A stretch of 64,000 nucleotides of DNA, from NCBI RefSeq assembly GCF_040706555.1, contig NZ_JAPDRH010000003.1, positions 868,001-932,000 on the forward strand, in the 5' to 3' direction. Source of the DNA: Lentisalinibacter salinarum (GTDB taxonomy: Bacteria; Pseudomonadota; Gammaproteobacteria; Steroidobacterales; Woeseiaceae). The notes below the pieces were generated by a model that ran no database searches, was not told where the DNA came from, and worked only from the letters and a program-made list of their open reading frames with translations. Positions 19,530 through 28,934 of the stretch are shown here, one piece after another; positions within the stretch are counted from its first letter, which is position 1; every line of letters starts with the position of its first letter. The translations under genes and the position numbers were made by a program.

Positions 19530-21770
19530 TCAGCGCGCGCCGAAGTTCCAGCGGCCGCGCACCTGCCAGGTCATCGGCGGCGTCCAGTAGTTGAGGAAGA
19601 GGTTCGAGGTAACGTACTCCTCGTCCGAGCAGTTATTGCACTCGGCGGTCACGGACCACACGCCTTCGTCATCCACCAGCGAGACGCCGGCGTTGACGAT
19701 GACTTCGGTGTCGTTCTCGCCCAGCTGACGCGTGCCGACCACGTTCGGCCCGATGAACCGGGACGAGAGGTTCGGCTGCAGCGAAGCACCGAGCGCCTCG
19801 ACGGGGAAGTCGAGAAACGCGCCCAGCGTCAGCGTCCAGTCGGGCGAGCGCTTCGGATCGGCCACGTTGCAGTTGCCGTCGAGCGCCGCGAAGTCCGTGT
19901 TGGGCACGGTGCAGGCGGCGATCTGATCGGAGATGTCGACGTATTCCGCGTCCTGCAGGCCCAGCGAGACGAACAGGTTCAGCCAGTCCGTCGGTACGGC
20001 GTTCACCTCGAGCTCGAATCCGGTTACCTCCAGGCCGCCGGCGTTGGTGGTCAGGAAGTTGCCCGACGGTGTCGCCGAAGTGGTCTGCAGGTCCTCGAGG
20101 TCCGTGTAGAAGAGCGTGCCGTTGGCTCGTACCAGGTTATCGAACATGTCGGCGCGGAAGCCGAGTTCGTAGGCCCAGAGCTTCTCCGGCCCGAACGGCT
20201 CCATGGTCGCCGCCAGCGCCTCGCGGGCGTTCCAGCCGCCTGACTTGAAGCCCCGGGTGGCGGAGGCGTAGACCATCAGGTCGTCGGAGTAGTCATACTT
20301 CAGTGCGATGCGCGGCGTGACGATGGATTCTTCCTGCTCCACCGGGATACCGGCGGCGACCAGGTTCGCGGTCTCGAGCGTAATGGTGCCCGGGATCACG
20401 CCACGGGCGCCGATGTTGTCCGTGATCGAGATTTCCTTCGTCTCGTCGGTGTAGCGGGCACCGAGAGTCAGCGTCCACTGGTCCGAGAGGGCGTAATCAC
20501 CCTGCGCGTAGACGGCCCAGCTGTCGGTGGTGTTCTCCATCACGCGGTCGGCCAGCAGAAACGAGCCGAATAACCAGTCCGCGAAGTCGGTCTCGTTGTC
20601 CTCGTTCAGGTAGAAGACGCCGGAGACGAAATCGAGCTTGTCGTCGAAATAACGGGCCGACCACTTGACCTCGGCCGTGAACTGCTCATGGACGCCGTTA
20701 TTGTCGATCCAGAAGAAGTCGTCCGCGTCACCCACCGCATTCGGGAAGTTGAGGAAGAAATCCTGCTCGAGGTCTCGCCAGCCGACGATGAACTCGAGTT
20801 CGCCCGCGGGCGCGGCGTAGGTCAGGTCCGAGATGATGCTGGTGGTCTCGGAGACACTGCCGTAGTCGGACTTCTGCTGATAGCTGATCGGCACGAAGCC
20901 GCCGGTGATCGAGAAGTTCAGGAAATCGAAGGCGGTGGTCGGTGCACCCAGGGGTGCCACGGAGGTGGAGACCCGGTCGTCGCCGACGAGATCGCCGTGG
21001 ATGTTGCCGGCCTCGTCGTCGATGTACTCCAGAGTCAGGTCCCACGTCAGCATGTCCGTCGGCATGTAGCGGAAGTCCGCCCGCAGGCCGATGCTGTCGC
21101 GCACGTTGTAGTCGCCGCCGACGGCCGGGTTTCGATTCTCCAGCCAGCCGTCGTTGGAGATGTGGTAGCCGGAGAACTTGGTCAGGAAGGTGTCGCTGAC
21201 GGGGATGTCCACGCTGCCGCGCACCCGGTACTCGCTGTAGCGGCCGAAGCCCGCTTCTACGAAACCGCCCATCTCCGGCGACGGGTCCTTCAGCACCACG
21301 TTGATGGCACCGCCCGTCGTATTGCGCCCGAAAAGCGTCCCCTGCGGGCCTCGCAGCACCTCGATGCGCTCGACGTCGAACAGCGTGAAGTTGTTGGCGT
21401 TCTGCCGGGACACGTAGACGCCGTCGATATAGGTGCCGACCGGCGGGTCGAAGGTGGCGATGGACTCGTCGTTGCCCTGGGCGCGCATGTAGTACATGTT
21501 CGCGCTGCCGATACCCGTGTTGTTGCCGCCGAAGAGGTTCGGCACGACGTTGATCAGGTCGAGGGTGTCCTCCACCTGCAGCGCCTCCAGCGCCTCGTCA
21601 TTGTATGCACTGACCGCTACCGGCACGTCCTGAATGGACGCTTCGCGGCGCTCGGCGGTGACGATGATTTCCTCTACCTGGGCGCTGGCACCCGCGGAAA
21701 ACAACAATGGCACCAGCAAGGCCGGGAGGGTTGCGATCGGGCCCGGCCCGCTTCGAAAAGATTTGCTCAT
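19530..21770 (-). CDS. TonB-dependent outer-membrane receptor
   Basis: The 746-residue protein starts with a signal peptide (ending SAGASAQ) followed by VEEIIVTAERREAS, the TonB-box/plug start of the large Sphingomonad/Gammaproteobacterial receptor group. The plug contains YMRAQGNDES and VLRGPQGTLFGRNTTGGAIN. The beta-barrel ends in an aromatic C-terminal strand (TWQVRGRWNFGAR). It imports a scarce nutrient or complex molecule using TonB energy; the substrate is not readable. GGGGAG before the ATG at 21770 sets the start. A terminator follows, so this is a single-gene unit. The 278-base upstream region holds an operator-like palindrome. Confidence 0.95.
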   Translation of the reverse strand: MSKSFRSGPGPIATLPALLVPLLFSAGASAQVEEIIVTAERREASIQDVPVAVSAYNDEALEALQVEDTLDLINVVPNLFGGNNTGIGSANMYYMRAQGNDESIATFDPPVGTYIDGVYVSRQNANNFTLFDVERIEVLRGPQGTLFGRNTTGGAINVVLKDPSPEMGGFVEAGFGRYSEYRVRGSVDIPVSDTFLTKFSGYHISNDGWLENRNPAVGGDYNVRDSIGLRADFRYMPTDMLTWDLTLEYIDDEAGNIHGDLVGDDRVSTSVAPLGAPTTAFDFLNFSITGGFVPISYQQKSDYGSVSETTSIISDLTYAAPAGELEFIVGWRDLEQDFFLNFPNAVGDADDFFWIDNNGVHEQFTAEVKWSARYFDDKLDFVSGVFYLNEDNETDFADWLFGSFLLADRVMENTTDSWAVYAQGDYALSDQWTLTLGARYTDETKEISITDNIGARGVIPGTITLETANLVAAGIPVEQEESIVTPRIALKYDYSDDLMVYASATRGFKSGGWNAREALAATMEPFGPEKLWAYELGFRADMFDNLVRANGTLFYTDLEDLQTTSATPSGNFLTTNAGGLEVTGFELEVNAVPTDWLNLFVSLGLQDAEYVDISDQIAACTVPNTDFAALDGNCNVADPKRSPDWTLTLGAFLDFPVEALGASLQPNLSSRFIGPNVVGTRQLGENDTEVIVNAGVSLVDDEGVWSVTAECNNCSDEEYVTSNLFLNYWTPPMTWQVRGRWNFGAR

Positions 21771-21992
21771 GGGTACTCCCCTGCTCAGAAAAAGATAGAA
21801 CATTCAGTGTTTTCGGGACGTTCCGGCTCTTCCCTGCAAATCCGTAACGCAGACAGCCCCCGTCGTGGGAATCCTGCCTGATACGCGGGGCATTTTCAAA
21901 ACAATACGTAGATGTCGCGACCGGGCAACAGCAGGGACCGGCGACGGCCACGGCGGATTCTCACCACGGCCCGATCCGATAATCGGCAGCAG

Positions 21993-22004
21993 ATTGTATA
22001 CAAT
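21993..22004. promoter_or_regulatory. Operator-like palindrome ATTGTATACAAT
   Basis: A perfect 12-base palindrome, ATTGTATACAAT, lies in the AT-richer 278-base gap between the GNAT stop and the receptor start, about 223 bases before the receptor ATG. The form resembles operators of GntR-family regulators of the FCD type (TNGTATACNA). On the minus strand its TACAAT half could act as a -10, but no good -35 was found. No regulator gene is adjacent. Confidence 0.4.
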
Positions 22005-22048
22005 TTAGGCGTAAGCCTTTGATTTTCAGTGCGAATTGAATCCGCGGC

Positions 22049-22627
22049 TCAGAGCGGCCTGACCATGAGCAGCCAGTCTCCGCCGTGGGCCGCCCCGGGC
22101 CAGGGCACGATCGGGGCCCGGGCTTCCACCCGATAGGCGAGGCGTTCGTAGAGGCGTTTCGCGCCGGCGTTCTCCTCGGCGACGATCAGACTCAGACCGG
22201 GAGCCCCGGCCTCGCGGGCCATGGACTCGGCCAGGCCCATCAGGCGCGTACCCGCGCCGAGACCGCGGGATTCGGGGAAGGTGGCGAGCGCATTGACGTA
22301 CCAGGTCCCGGGTGCCGCGGCCTCCAGTTCGACGAGCGGCCTCACCACAGCCGGTAGCTCGGCGAGGTCCGGCAGCTCGTAGGGGTCGGGCTGGCGGTAC
22401 GAGAGCAACATACCGATGATGTGTCCCGACGTATCCACACAGACCCTGGCGTTGCGGTAACTGAAACCGCCCTCTTCCCTGGCTGCCCGCTCGCAGCCGA
22501 CCTGTTCGGCGGTCTGGCCGGACTCCGCCGAACGGGACCAGAGCCAGCTCGGGATCCCCTCGCCGGCGATGTCGATCAGCCTGGCAAGAGCGGGCGCATC
22601 TTCGGGTCGTGCGTTACGGATATTCAT
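22049..22627 (-). CDS. GNAT-family N-acetyltransferase
   Basis: The 192-residue protein has the GNAT fold: MNIRNARPEDAPALARLID at the start, the beta-4 strand YVNALATFPESRGLGAGTRLM with the Q/RxxGxG/A acetyl-CoA loop (RGLGAG), and LIVAEENAGAKRLYERLAY at the C terminus. It transfers an acetyl group from acetyl-CoA to an unknown amine. AGGAGGACAG precedes the ATG at 22627, which overlaps the upstream HAD gene as ATGA. The two are therefore co-translated. Confidence 0.88.
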   Translation of the reverse strand: MNIRNARPEDAPALARLIDIAGEGIPSWLWSRSAESGQTAEQVGCERAAREEGGFSYRNARVCVDTSGHIIGMLLSYRQPDPYELPDLAELPAVVRPLVELEAAAPGTWYVNALATFPESRGLGAGTRLMGLAESMAREAGAPGLSLIVAEENAGAKRLYERLAYRVEARAPIVPWPGAAHGGDWLLMVRPL

Positions 22628-23295
22628 TGCCTGTCCTCCTTGTGCTGCGGCATCGCCCGGGCGACGCAGCCCGGGAGCCTGCCGGGGCTCTCGCACAGGA
22701 CGTCCGCGCCGGCCTGCACGAGTTCGCGACGGCTGCCGAAGCCCCACAGTACGCCGACCGAGGAGACACCCGTCCGCCGCGCGCCGATCACATCGTCCCT
22801 GCGATCCCCGATCATCACCGATGCGCCTGCGTCCAGGCCGTGCGCCGAGAGCGCATGGCCGATCAGCGCGGCCTTGTCGGAGCGGCTGCCGTCCAGGTGG
22901 GCACCCACCACGTCCGCGAAATAGCCCGCCAGTCCGAAGTGCCCTATGACGCGCCGCGCGAAGACCGTGGGTTTGGTGGTCACCACCAGCATGGTGCCAC
23001 CGTCGCTGGCGAATCCCTCAAGCACATCGTCGATGCCCTCGTGCAGCCGGTTCTCGTACAGGCCGGTGTCCGTGTAGCGCTCCCGGTACAGGGCCACGGC
23101 GGCGCGAACCCGGCCCTCGTCCTGCGTCCCGAGCAACTCGCGGAAGCTCACGAACAGAGACGGACCGATATAGCGCTCCAGGGAGGCGAGCGGCGGCGGC
23201 TCCCTGCCCATGCGTTCCAGCGCGTAGGCGATGCAGCGGGTGATGCCCTCACGGGGATCGGTGAGGGTGCCGTCGAGGTCGAAGAATAGATTCAT
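22624..23295 (-). CDS. HAD-family hydrolase, phosphoglycolate-phosphatase-like
   Basis: The 223-residue protein shows the HAD motifs: FFDLDGTLTD (nucleophile Asp), VVTTKP (motif II Thr), and MIGDRRDDVIGAR (motif IV). The cap is of the alpha-helical C1 type, as in Gph/PGP-like phosphatases. It likely dephosphorylates a small phosphometabolite in the cytosol. It is first in a two-gene unit with the GNAT protein. The substrate is not evident. Confidence 0.88.
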   Translation of the reverse strand: MNLFFDLDGTLTDPREGITRCIAYALERMGREPPPLASLERYIGPSLFVSFRELLGTQDEGRVRAAVALYRERYTDTGLYENRLHEGIDDVLEGFASDGGTMLVVTTKPTVFARRVIGHFGLAGYFADVVGAHLDGSRSDKAALIGHALSAHGLDAGASVMIGDRRDDVIGARRTGVSSVGVLWGFGSRRELVQAGADVLCESPGRLPGCVARAMPQHKEDRQ

Positions 23296-23430
23296 GGCAA
23301 CGTCTTCACACGGCTCGTTCAGGCGACTTGAGGCGGCGGGCGGCTGCGCCTATCTTGTGGTAATCCCGCGCAGAGTCAATTCGGAGTCGGGACTCGAGAA
23401 CAGGGAACCGGCAACCCGCAGGAATACTTC

Positions 23431-24846
23431 ATGGCCCGGACGCTGGCCGAGAAAATCTGGTCGCAGCACGCGGTCGCCGACCTGGGCGACGGCACGACGC
23501 TGCTCTACATCGACCGCATCTTCCTGCACGAGCGCACCGGCAGCATCGCGCTGAAGGGGCTGGAGGCCGCCGGCCGCTCCGTCCGCGACCCGGAGCAGGT
23601 GTTCTGCACCATGGACCATATCGTCGACACCTTCCCCGGCCGCTCGGACATCACGATCATGCCGGGCGGCACTGAGTTCATCACCGCCACCCGGGCGGCG
23701 GCCAGGGAGGCCGGCATCCGCACGTTCGACATCGGCGACCCGAGCCAGGGCATCGTGCACGTGGTCTCGCCGGAACAGGGCATCGCCCTGCCCGGCGTGA
23801 CGCTCGTCTGCCCCGACAGTCATACCGGCACCGTGGGCGGGCTCGGCGCGCTGGCCTGGGGCATCGGCTCCACCGAGGCCGAGCATGCGCTGGCCACGAA
23901 GACGTTGGCGGTGACCCGGCCGAAGCAGATGCGGGTCACCTGCTCCGGGCAGCTGCCGTTCGGCGTGACCGCAAAGGACATGATCCTGGCGCTGATCGGC
24001 CGGCACACGGCGTCGGGCGGCGTCGGCTACGTGGTGGAGTTCGCCGGCGAGGCGGTCCGGGCGCTGGACGTGGAGGCCCGGCTCACGCTGTGCAACATGG
24101 CGGTGGAGTTCGGCGCCTGGAGCGGCATCGTCGCGCCCGACGAGAAGACCTTCGAATACGTGCAGGGCCGGCCCTTTGCACCGGAGGGCAACGACTGGAA
24201 GAAGGCGCTCGCTCACTGGCGTTCGCTGGCCACCGACGAGGACGCGGCGTTCGACCGGGAGATCGAACTGGACGCGGCGGCTATCGTGCCCCGGGTCACC
24301 TGGGGCACCAGCCCGCAGCACGAACTGCCGGTGGACGGCACGATACCGGACCCGGCCGGCGAGCCGGATGCCAACCGGCGCAAAGCCATGGAGCGGGCGC
24401 TGGACTACATGGCGCTCGCGCCGGGCCGGCCGCTCGCCGGCACTCCCATCGACGCCGCGTTCATCGGCTCCTGCACGAACAGCCGGCTGAGCGATCTGCG
24501 CGCGGCAGCCGGCGTGCTGCGGGGGCGGCGCGTCGCCGACGGCATCAAGGCCATCTGCGTGCCGGGCTCCAGCCGGGTCAAGGCGGCGGCCGAGGCGGAA
24601 GGACTCGACCGCGCCTTCACCGAGGCGGGTTTCGAGTGGCGCGAATCCGGCTGCTCCATGTGCTTTTTCGCCGGCGGCGAGCATTTCGGCCGCGAGGAGC
24701 GCGTGATCACCAGCACCAACCGCAACTTCGAGAACCGGCAGGGGCCCGGCACCCGTTCCCACCTGGCCAGCCCCGCCACCGTGGCGGCGTCGGCGATCGC
24801 CGGCCGCATCGCCGACGTGCGGAAATTCGCGCCGGAGGAAGACTGA
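23431..24846 (+). CDS. leuC: 3-Isopropylmalate dehydratase, large subunit
   Basis: The 471-residue protein is a LeuC of the aconitase superfamily. It begins MARTLAEKIWSQHAV and contains CPDSHTGTVGGLGALAWGIG, the first Fe-S cysteine in GSCTNSR, and the pair in ESGCSMCFF. With LeuD it isomerises 2-isopropylmalate to 3-isopropylmalate in leucine synthesis. AGGAA precedes the ATG. leuD starts one base after the leuC stop. leuA and leuB are not in the window; purU follows on the opposite strand, so this is a leuCD unit rather than a complete leu operon. Confidence 0.96.
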   Translation: MARTLAEKIWSQHAVADLGDGTTLLYIDRIFLHERTGSIALKGLEAAGRSVRDPEQVFCTMDHIVDTFPGRSDITIMPGGTEFITATRAAAREAGIRTFDIGDPSQGIVHVVSPEQGIALPGVTLVCPDSHTGTVGGLGALAWGIGSTEAEHALATKTLAVTRPKQMRVTCSGQLPFGVTAKDMILALIGRHTASGGVGYVVEFAGEAVRALDVEARLTLCNMAVEFGAWSGIVAPDEKTFEYVQGRPFAPEGNDWKKALAHWRSLATDEDAAFDREIELDAAAIVPRVTWGTSPQHELPVDGTIPDPAGEPDANRRKAMERALDYMALAPGRPLAGTPIDAAFIGSCTNSRLSDLRAAAGVLRGRRVADGIKAICVPGSSRVKAAAEAEGLDRAFTEAGFEWRESGCSMCFFAGGEHFGREERVITSTNRNFENRQGPGTRSHLASPATVAASAIAGRIADVRKFAPEED

Positions 24847-24847
24847 G

Positions 24848-25465
24848 ATGGAACCGTTCGTGAACCACAGCGGCATCGCCGCACCGCTGCTGCGCATCAA
24901 TATCGACACGGATGCCATCATCCCGAGCCGGGAGATGAAGCGGGTATCCAAGGAGGGGCTCGGCGAGGGCCTGTTCGCGAACTGGCGCTACCGGGACGTG
25001 GCCGCCCGGGAGGAGGACCCGGACTTCGTACTGAATCGCGAGCCCTTCCGCCACGCCACGATCCTGCTGGCCGGCGAGAACTTCGGCTGCGGGTCGTCCC
25101 GGGAGCACGCGGTGTGGGCGTTGAAGGACTTCGGCTTCCGCGCGGTCATCGCGCCCGGCTTCGGCTCCATCTTCTACGGCAACTGCGTGCGCAACGGCAT
25201 CCTGCCCGTGCGCCTCGCCGAGCCGGACATCGAGGCGATCGCCCTGCACGTGGACGCCGAGCCCGCCCAGCGGGTGACCATCGACCTGCCGGCGCAGACG
25301 GTCACCGACGCGGCCGGCGCGGACTATCCCTTCGAGATCGGCGCCGGGGACAAGGAGATGCTGCTGGAGGGCCTCGACCCCGTCGCGAAGACCATGAAGC
25401 TGGACGAAGAAATCCGCGCCTTCCGCGAGCGCGATCGCCGCGAAAGGCCCTGGATCTACCTGTAG
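24848..25465 (+). CDS. leuD: 3-Isopropylmalate dehydratase, small subunit
   Basis: The 205-residue protein matches LeuD. It has NIDTDAIIPSREMK at the start, GENFGCGSSREHAVWAL (substrate-loop swivelling-domain signature), and FYGNCVRNGILPV. It supplies the swivelling domain that completes the LeuC active site. Length is typical. The start lies 2 bases after the leuC stop, so the subunits are made together. Confidence 0.96.
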   Translation: MEPFVNHSGIAAPLLRINIDTDAIIPSREMKRVSKEGLGEGLFANWRYRDVAAREEDPDFVLNREPFRHATILLAGENFGCGSSREHAVWALKDFGFRAVIAPGFGSIFYGNCVRNGILPVRLAEPDIEAIALHVDAEPAQRVTIDLPAQTVTDAAGADYPFEIGAGDKEMLLEGLDPVAKTMKLDEEIRAFRERDRRERPWIYL

Positions 25466-25499
25466 GACAGCCGGTCGGGGCGTCGGCCAGGCGAACCGG

Positions 25500-26378
25500 T
25501 CAGGGGAAGACGACGGTCTTCACGCCGTTCAGCAGGATGCGGCGCTCCACGTGCCAGCGCACGGCCCGGGCCAGCACGCTCGCTTCCGTCTCCCGGCCGA
25601 TGCCGGTCATCTCACTCTCCGTCGTGGCGTGGGTCACGCGCCGCACGTCCTGCTCGATGATCGGACCCTCGTCCAGGTCTTCGGTGACGTAGTGCGCCGT
25701 CGCGCCGATCAGCTTCACGCCCCGCTCGTGGGCCTGCCGATAAGGCATCGCCCCCTTGAAGCTCGGCAGGAAAGAGTGGTGGATGTTGATGCAGCGGCCC
25801 GCCAGCTCCCGGACCATGCCGGCCGACAGGATCTGCATGTAGCGGGCCAGCACGACCAGCTCGATGCGGTGCTCGCGGACGAGGCGCAGCACCTCCGCCT
25901 CCTGCTCGGGCCGGCTGTCCTTCGACACCGGCAAGTGCACGAAGGGGATGCCGTGCCACTCGACGAGCTCGCGGGCGTCGTCGTGATTGGAGACGACCAG
26001 CGGGATGTCTGCGCGGAGTGCGCCGGTCTCGCGCCGGTGCAGGAGGTCGCGCAGGCAGTGGTCGAATTTCGACACCATGATCATCACGCGCGGCGCTACC
26101 GCGCAGTCATGCAGTTCCCAGCCGATGCCGAGCCTCACCGCGAGCTCGCCGATCGCGGCGCCGAAGGCGGCGGCCGCCTCGTCCGAGGGCAGCAGCGCGT
26201 GCATGCGCACGAAGAACTCGTCGGTGCTGTCGTCGGCGAAAGACTGGGCGTCGCGGACGTCGCCGCCCTGCTCCGCCAGCGCGCCGGTCACCGCCGCCAG
26301 AATGCCCGGACGATCCGGGCAGTGCATCGTCAGGATGTACTCGCGGGACGGCTGCCCGGCATTTTCCGCGCCGCTCAC
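25500..26378 (-). CDS. purU: Formyltetrahydrofolate deformylase
   Basis: The 292-residue protein has an N-terminal ACT-like domain (YILTMHCPDRPGILAAVTGALAEQ) and a C-terminal formyl-transferase-type hydrolase domain with PLVVSNHDD, INIHHSFLPSFKGA (catalytic His) and GATAHYVTEDLDEGPII. It hydrolyses 10-formyl-THF to formate and THF, balancing one-carbon pools. The GTG at 26376-26378 overlaps the upstream aminotransferase stop as GTGA. A much longer frame upstream is read-through in the aminotransferase. Pairing with an alanine-glyoxylate-type aminotransferase suggests glycine/serine one-carbon metabolism. Confidence 0.94.
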   Translation of the reverse strand: MSGAENAGQPSREYILTMHCPDRPGILAAVTGALAEQGGDVRDAQSFADDSTDEFFVRMHALLPSDEAAAAFGAAIGELAVRLGIGWELHDCAVAPRVMIMVSKFDHCLRDLLHRRETGALRADIPLVVSNHDDARELVEWHGIPFVHLPVSKDSRPEQEAEVLRLVREHRIELVVLARYMQILSAGMVRELAGRCINIHHSFLPSFKGAMPYRQAHERGVKLIGATAHYVTEDLDEGPIIEQDVRRVTHATTESEMTGIGRETEASVLARAVRWHVERRILLNGVKTVVFP

Positions 26379-27523
26379 AGGCGCTCCAGCGCCTCGCCCA
26401 GGCGGGCCACGGTGCGCTCGACGTTCGCCAGCTTGTCCAGCCCGAACAGCCCGATGCGGAAGCTGCGGTAGTCGGCCGGCTCGCCGCACATCAGCGGCAC
26501 CCCCGCGGCGATCTGCAGGCCTTGCGCCGCGAACCGGCTGCCGTTCTGCATGTCGGGGTCGTCGGTGTAGGAGACCACCACCCCCGGCGCCTGGAAGCCC
26601 GGTGCGGCGACGCTGGGGAAGCCCGCCCCTTCCAGCACGGCCCGCACGCGCCGGCCGAGTTCCGCCTGTGCGTCGCGGGCGCGCTCGTAGCCGAAATCGC
26701 GCGTCTCGTGCAGGGTGTCACGGAACTGGCGCAGGCCGTCGGTGGGCATCGTGGCGTGGTAGGCATGCCCGCCGTTCTCGTAGGCCTGCATGATCTGCAG
26801 CCACTTCCGGAGATCGCAGGCGAAACTGCCACTCTCGCTCGCTTCCACGTACTCGCGCGCGCCGCGGCTCAGCATCACCAGGCCCGCGCACGGCGTGGAA
26901 CTCCAGCCCTTCTGGGGCGCGCTGATCAGCACGTCGACGCCCAGCGCCTGCATATCCACCCAGAGGCAGCCGGAGGCAACGGAGTCCAGCACGAACAGCC
27001 CGTCCACCTCGTGCGCGGCATCGGCGACCGCGCGGACGTAGTCGTCGGGCAGCAGCAGGCCGGCCGACGTCTCCACATGGGGCGCGAAGACCACCGACGG
27101 TCGTTCCGCCCGGATGCGTTCGACGACCTCGTCGACGGGCGGGGGCACGAACGGCGCCCGGGAGCCCTCGCCGCTCTGTCGCGCGGCAAGCACCGTCGAT
27201 CCGGCCGCGAATCCGCCCATCTCGAGAATCTGGGTCCATCGGTAGCTGAACCAGCCGTTACGCACGATGAGGCACTGCCGTCCCGTCGCGAGCTGACGGG
27301 CGACCGCCTCCATGGCGAAAGTGCCGCCACCCGGCACCACCACCACGGCGTCGGCGCCGTAGACGTCCTTCAGACCGGCCGAGATATCGTTCATGACCCC
27401 CTGGAAGAGGGCGGACATGTGGTTCAGCGAACGGTCGGTAAAGACCACCGAATACTCGAGCAGACCCTCTGGATCTACCTGGGGATCACTTGCAGGATCG
27501 ATGTCGGATCGCTGTCCGGGCAT
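26375..27523 (-). CDS. Alanine-glyoxylate / serine-pyruvate-type aminotransferase
   Basis: The 382-residue class V PLP enzyme has VPGGGTFAMEAVARQ near the N terminus, LFVLDSVASGCLWVDMQ (Asp that holds the pyridine ring) and SAPQKGWSSTP (Schiff-base lysine). It most likely transfers an amino group between alanine or serine and glyoxylate, in the cytosol. It is the first gene of a two-gene unit with purU, coupled by GTGA. The 213-base upstream gap to the divergent aromatic aminotransferase holds no recognised riboswitch. Confidence 0.88.
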   Translation of the reverse strand: MPGQRSDIDPASDPQVDPEGLLEYSVVFTDRSLNHMSALFQGVMNDISAGLKDVYGADAVVVVPGGGTFAMEAVARQLATGRQCLIVRNGWFSYRWTQILEMGGFAAGSTVLAARQSGEGSRAPFVPPPVDEVVERIRAERPSVVFAPHVETSAGLLLPDDYVRAVADAAHEVDGLFVLDSVASGCLWVDMQALGVDVLISAPQKGWSSTPCAGLVMLSRGAREYVEASESGSFACDLRKWLQIMQAYENGGHAYHATMPTDGLRQFRDTLHETRDFGYERARDAQAELGRRVRAVLEGAGFPSVAAPGFQAPGVVVSYTDDPDMQNGSRFAAQGLQIAAGVPLMCGEPADYRSFRIGLFGLDKLANVERTVARLGEALERL

Positions 27524-27736
27524 GGCGCTTCCTCGTTGGGCGGGGTTGGCAAGGCAATGGCGACGTCAGTGGCAACAGCTGTGGCAAGAGCGGCGAGAGA
27601 ATAGCAGCCGCGCCGGCACCTTCCCAGCGGTGCCCGGCGGCCAAATCCCCGGGCGAACGCGTTATGCTTAGACGGATTACACCGGATAACGCCGGCCCGC
27701 CGGCAAAACACCACACAACAAGGCGAATCAGACTCC

Positions 27737-28927
27737 ATGTTCGAACAAGTCAAACCCGTCCCGCCCGATCCCATCCTCGGCATCATCGCCGCCTACGCCG
27801 CCGACACGAACCCGAAGAAGGTCGACCTCGGCATCGGCGTCTACCGCGACGAGGAGGGCGAGACGCCCGTACTCGGATCCGTCAAGGATGCGGAGGCCCG
27901 CCTTCTGCAGACCCAGACCAGCAAGGCCTACCTCGGCCCCGCCGGCGTGGCCGGATTCAACGAGGGCATGACCGAACTGCTGTTCGGCGCCGACAGCGAG
28001 GTGGTCCGGGCCGGCCGCGTGCGCACCATACAGACGCCCGGGGGCACGGGCGCGCTGCGCGTGGCAGGCGACCTCATCCACCGGGCCAGCCCCGGCACGG
28101 AGCTCTGGGCCAGCGATCCGACGTGGGGCAACCACCTCGCCCTATTCCCGGCCGCGGGGTTGCCCATGCACAGCTACCCCTATTTCGATCCGGAAACCAG
28201 CAGCCTGCGCTACGAGGACATGATGGAAGCCATCGGTCAGCGCGGTCCGGGCGACGCCGTACTGTTCCATGCCTGCTGCCACAACCCCTGCGGCGTCACG
28301 CCGGACCCGGACCAGTGGGAGGAGGTGGTGGATCTCGCCGCCGAGAAGGGCTTCACGCCGGTGATCGATACCGCCTACATGGGCTTCGAGCGCGGCCTGG
28401 AGGAGGACTGCCTGGCCGTGCGGCTGTTCGCGGAACGCTGCCCGGAGGTGATCATCGCGACTTCCTGCTCGAAGAACTTCGCGCTTTACCGGGACCGGGT
28501 CGGGGCGCTGACGGTGGTCACCGAGAATGCCGACCGGGCCAGCGCCGTGGAGACGGTCATCAACAAGCTGACCCGGGCGAACTACTCGATGCCGCCCGCC
28601 CACGGACCGGGAGTGGTCGACATCATCCTGCACGACGAGGAGCTGCGGGCCCGCTGGGTCGAGGAAGTGGACGGCATGCGCGATCGCATCAACGGCCTGC
28701 GGCGGGTGCTGGCGGAGAAGTTCCGCGACGCCGGCGTCGAGCGCGACTTCTCCTTCATGGAGCGCCAGTCGGGCATGTTCTCGTTCATGGGGCTGTCGGT
28801 GGATCAGGTGCGGCGGCTGCGCGACGAGTACTCCATCTACATGGTGGACTCCGGGCGCATCAACGTGGCGTCGCTGAACGCCGGCAACATCGACTACTTC
28901 GTCGAATCCGTGGCCGCCGTGCTCTGA
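27737..28927 (+). CDS. tyrB: Aromatic amino-acid aminotransferase
   Basis: The 396-residue protein is a class I aminotransferase of the AspC/TyrB branch: PDPILGIIAAYAADTNPKKVDLGIG at the start, CHNPCGVTPDPDQWEE, and the PLP lysine in TSCSKNFALYRDRVG. It transaminates aspartate and aromatic amino acids. Which substrate dominates is not settled by the motifs. The adjacent gene on the opposite strand is an Lrp-type regulator, ending 8 bases away. Confidence 0.9.
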   Translation: MFEQVKPVPPDPILGIIAAYAADTNPKKVDLGIGVYRDEEGETPVLGSVKDAEARLLQTQTSKAYLGPAGVAGFNEGMTELLFGADSEVVRAGRVRTIQTPGGTGALRVAGDLIHRASPGTELWASDPTWGNHLALFPAAGLPMHSYPYFDPETSSLRYEDMMEAIGQRGPGDAVLFHACCHNPCGVTPDPDQWEEVVDLAAEKGFTPVIDTAYMGFERGLEEDCLAVRLFAERCPEVIIATSCSKNFALYRDRVGALTVVTENADRASAVETVINKLTRANYSMPPAHGPGVVDIILHDEELRARWVEEVDGMRDRINGLRRVLAEKFRDAGVERDFSFMERQSGMFSFMGLSVDQVRRLRDEYSIYMVDSGRINVASLNAGNIDYFVESVAAVL

Positions 28928-28934
28928 GGCAGCG

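Noticed and set aside
23296..23430. Leucine attenuator or T-box upstream of leuC.
   Set aside because: No Leu-codon leader peptide, T-box or terminator/antiterminator pair could be seen.
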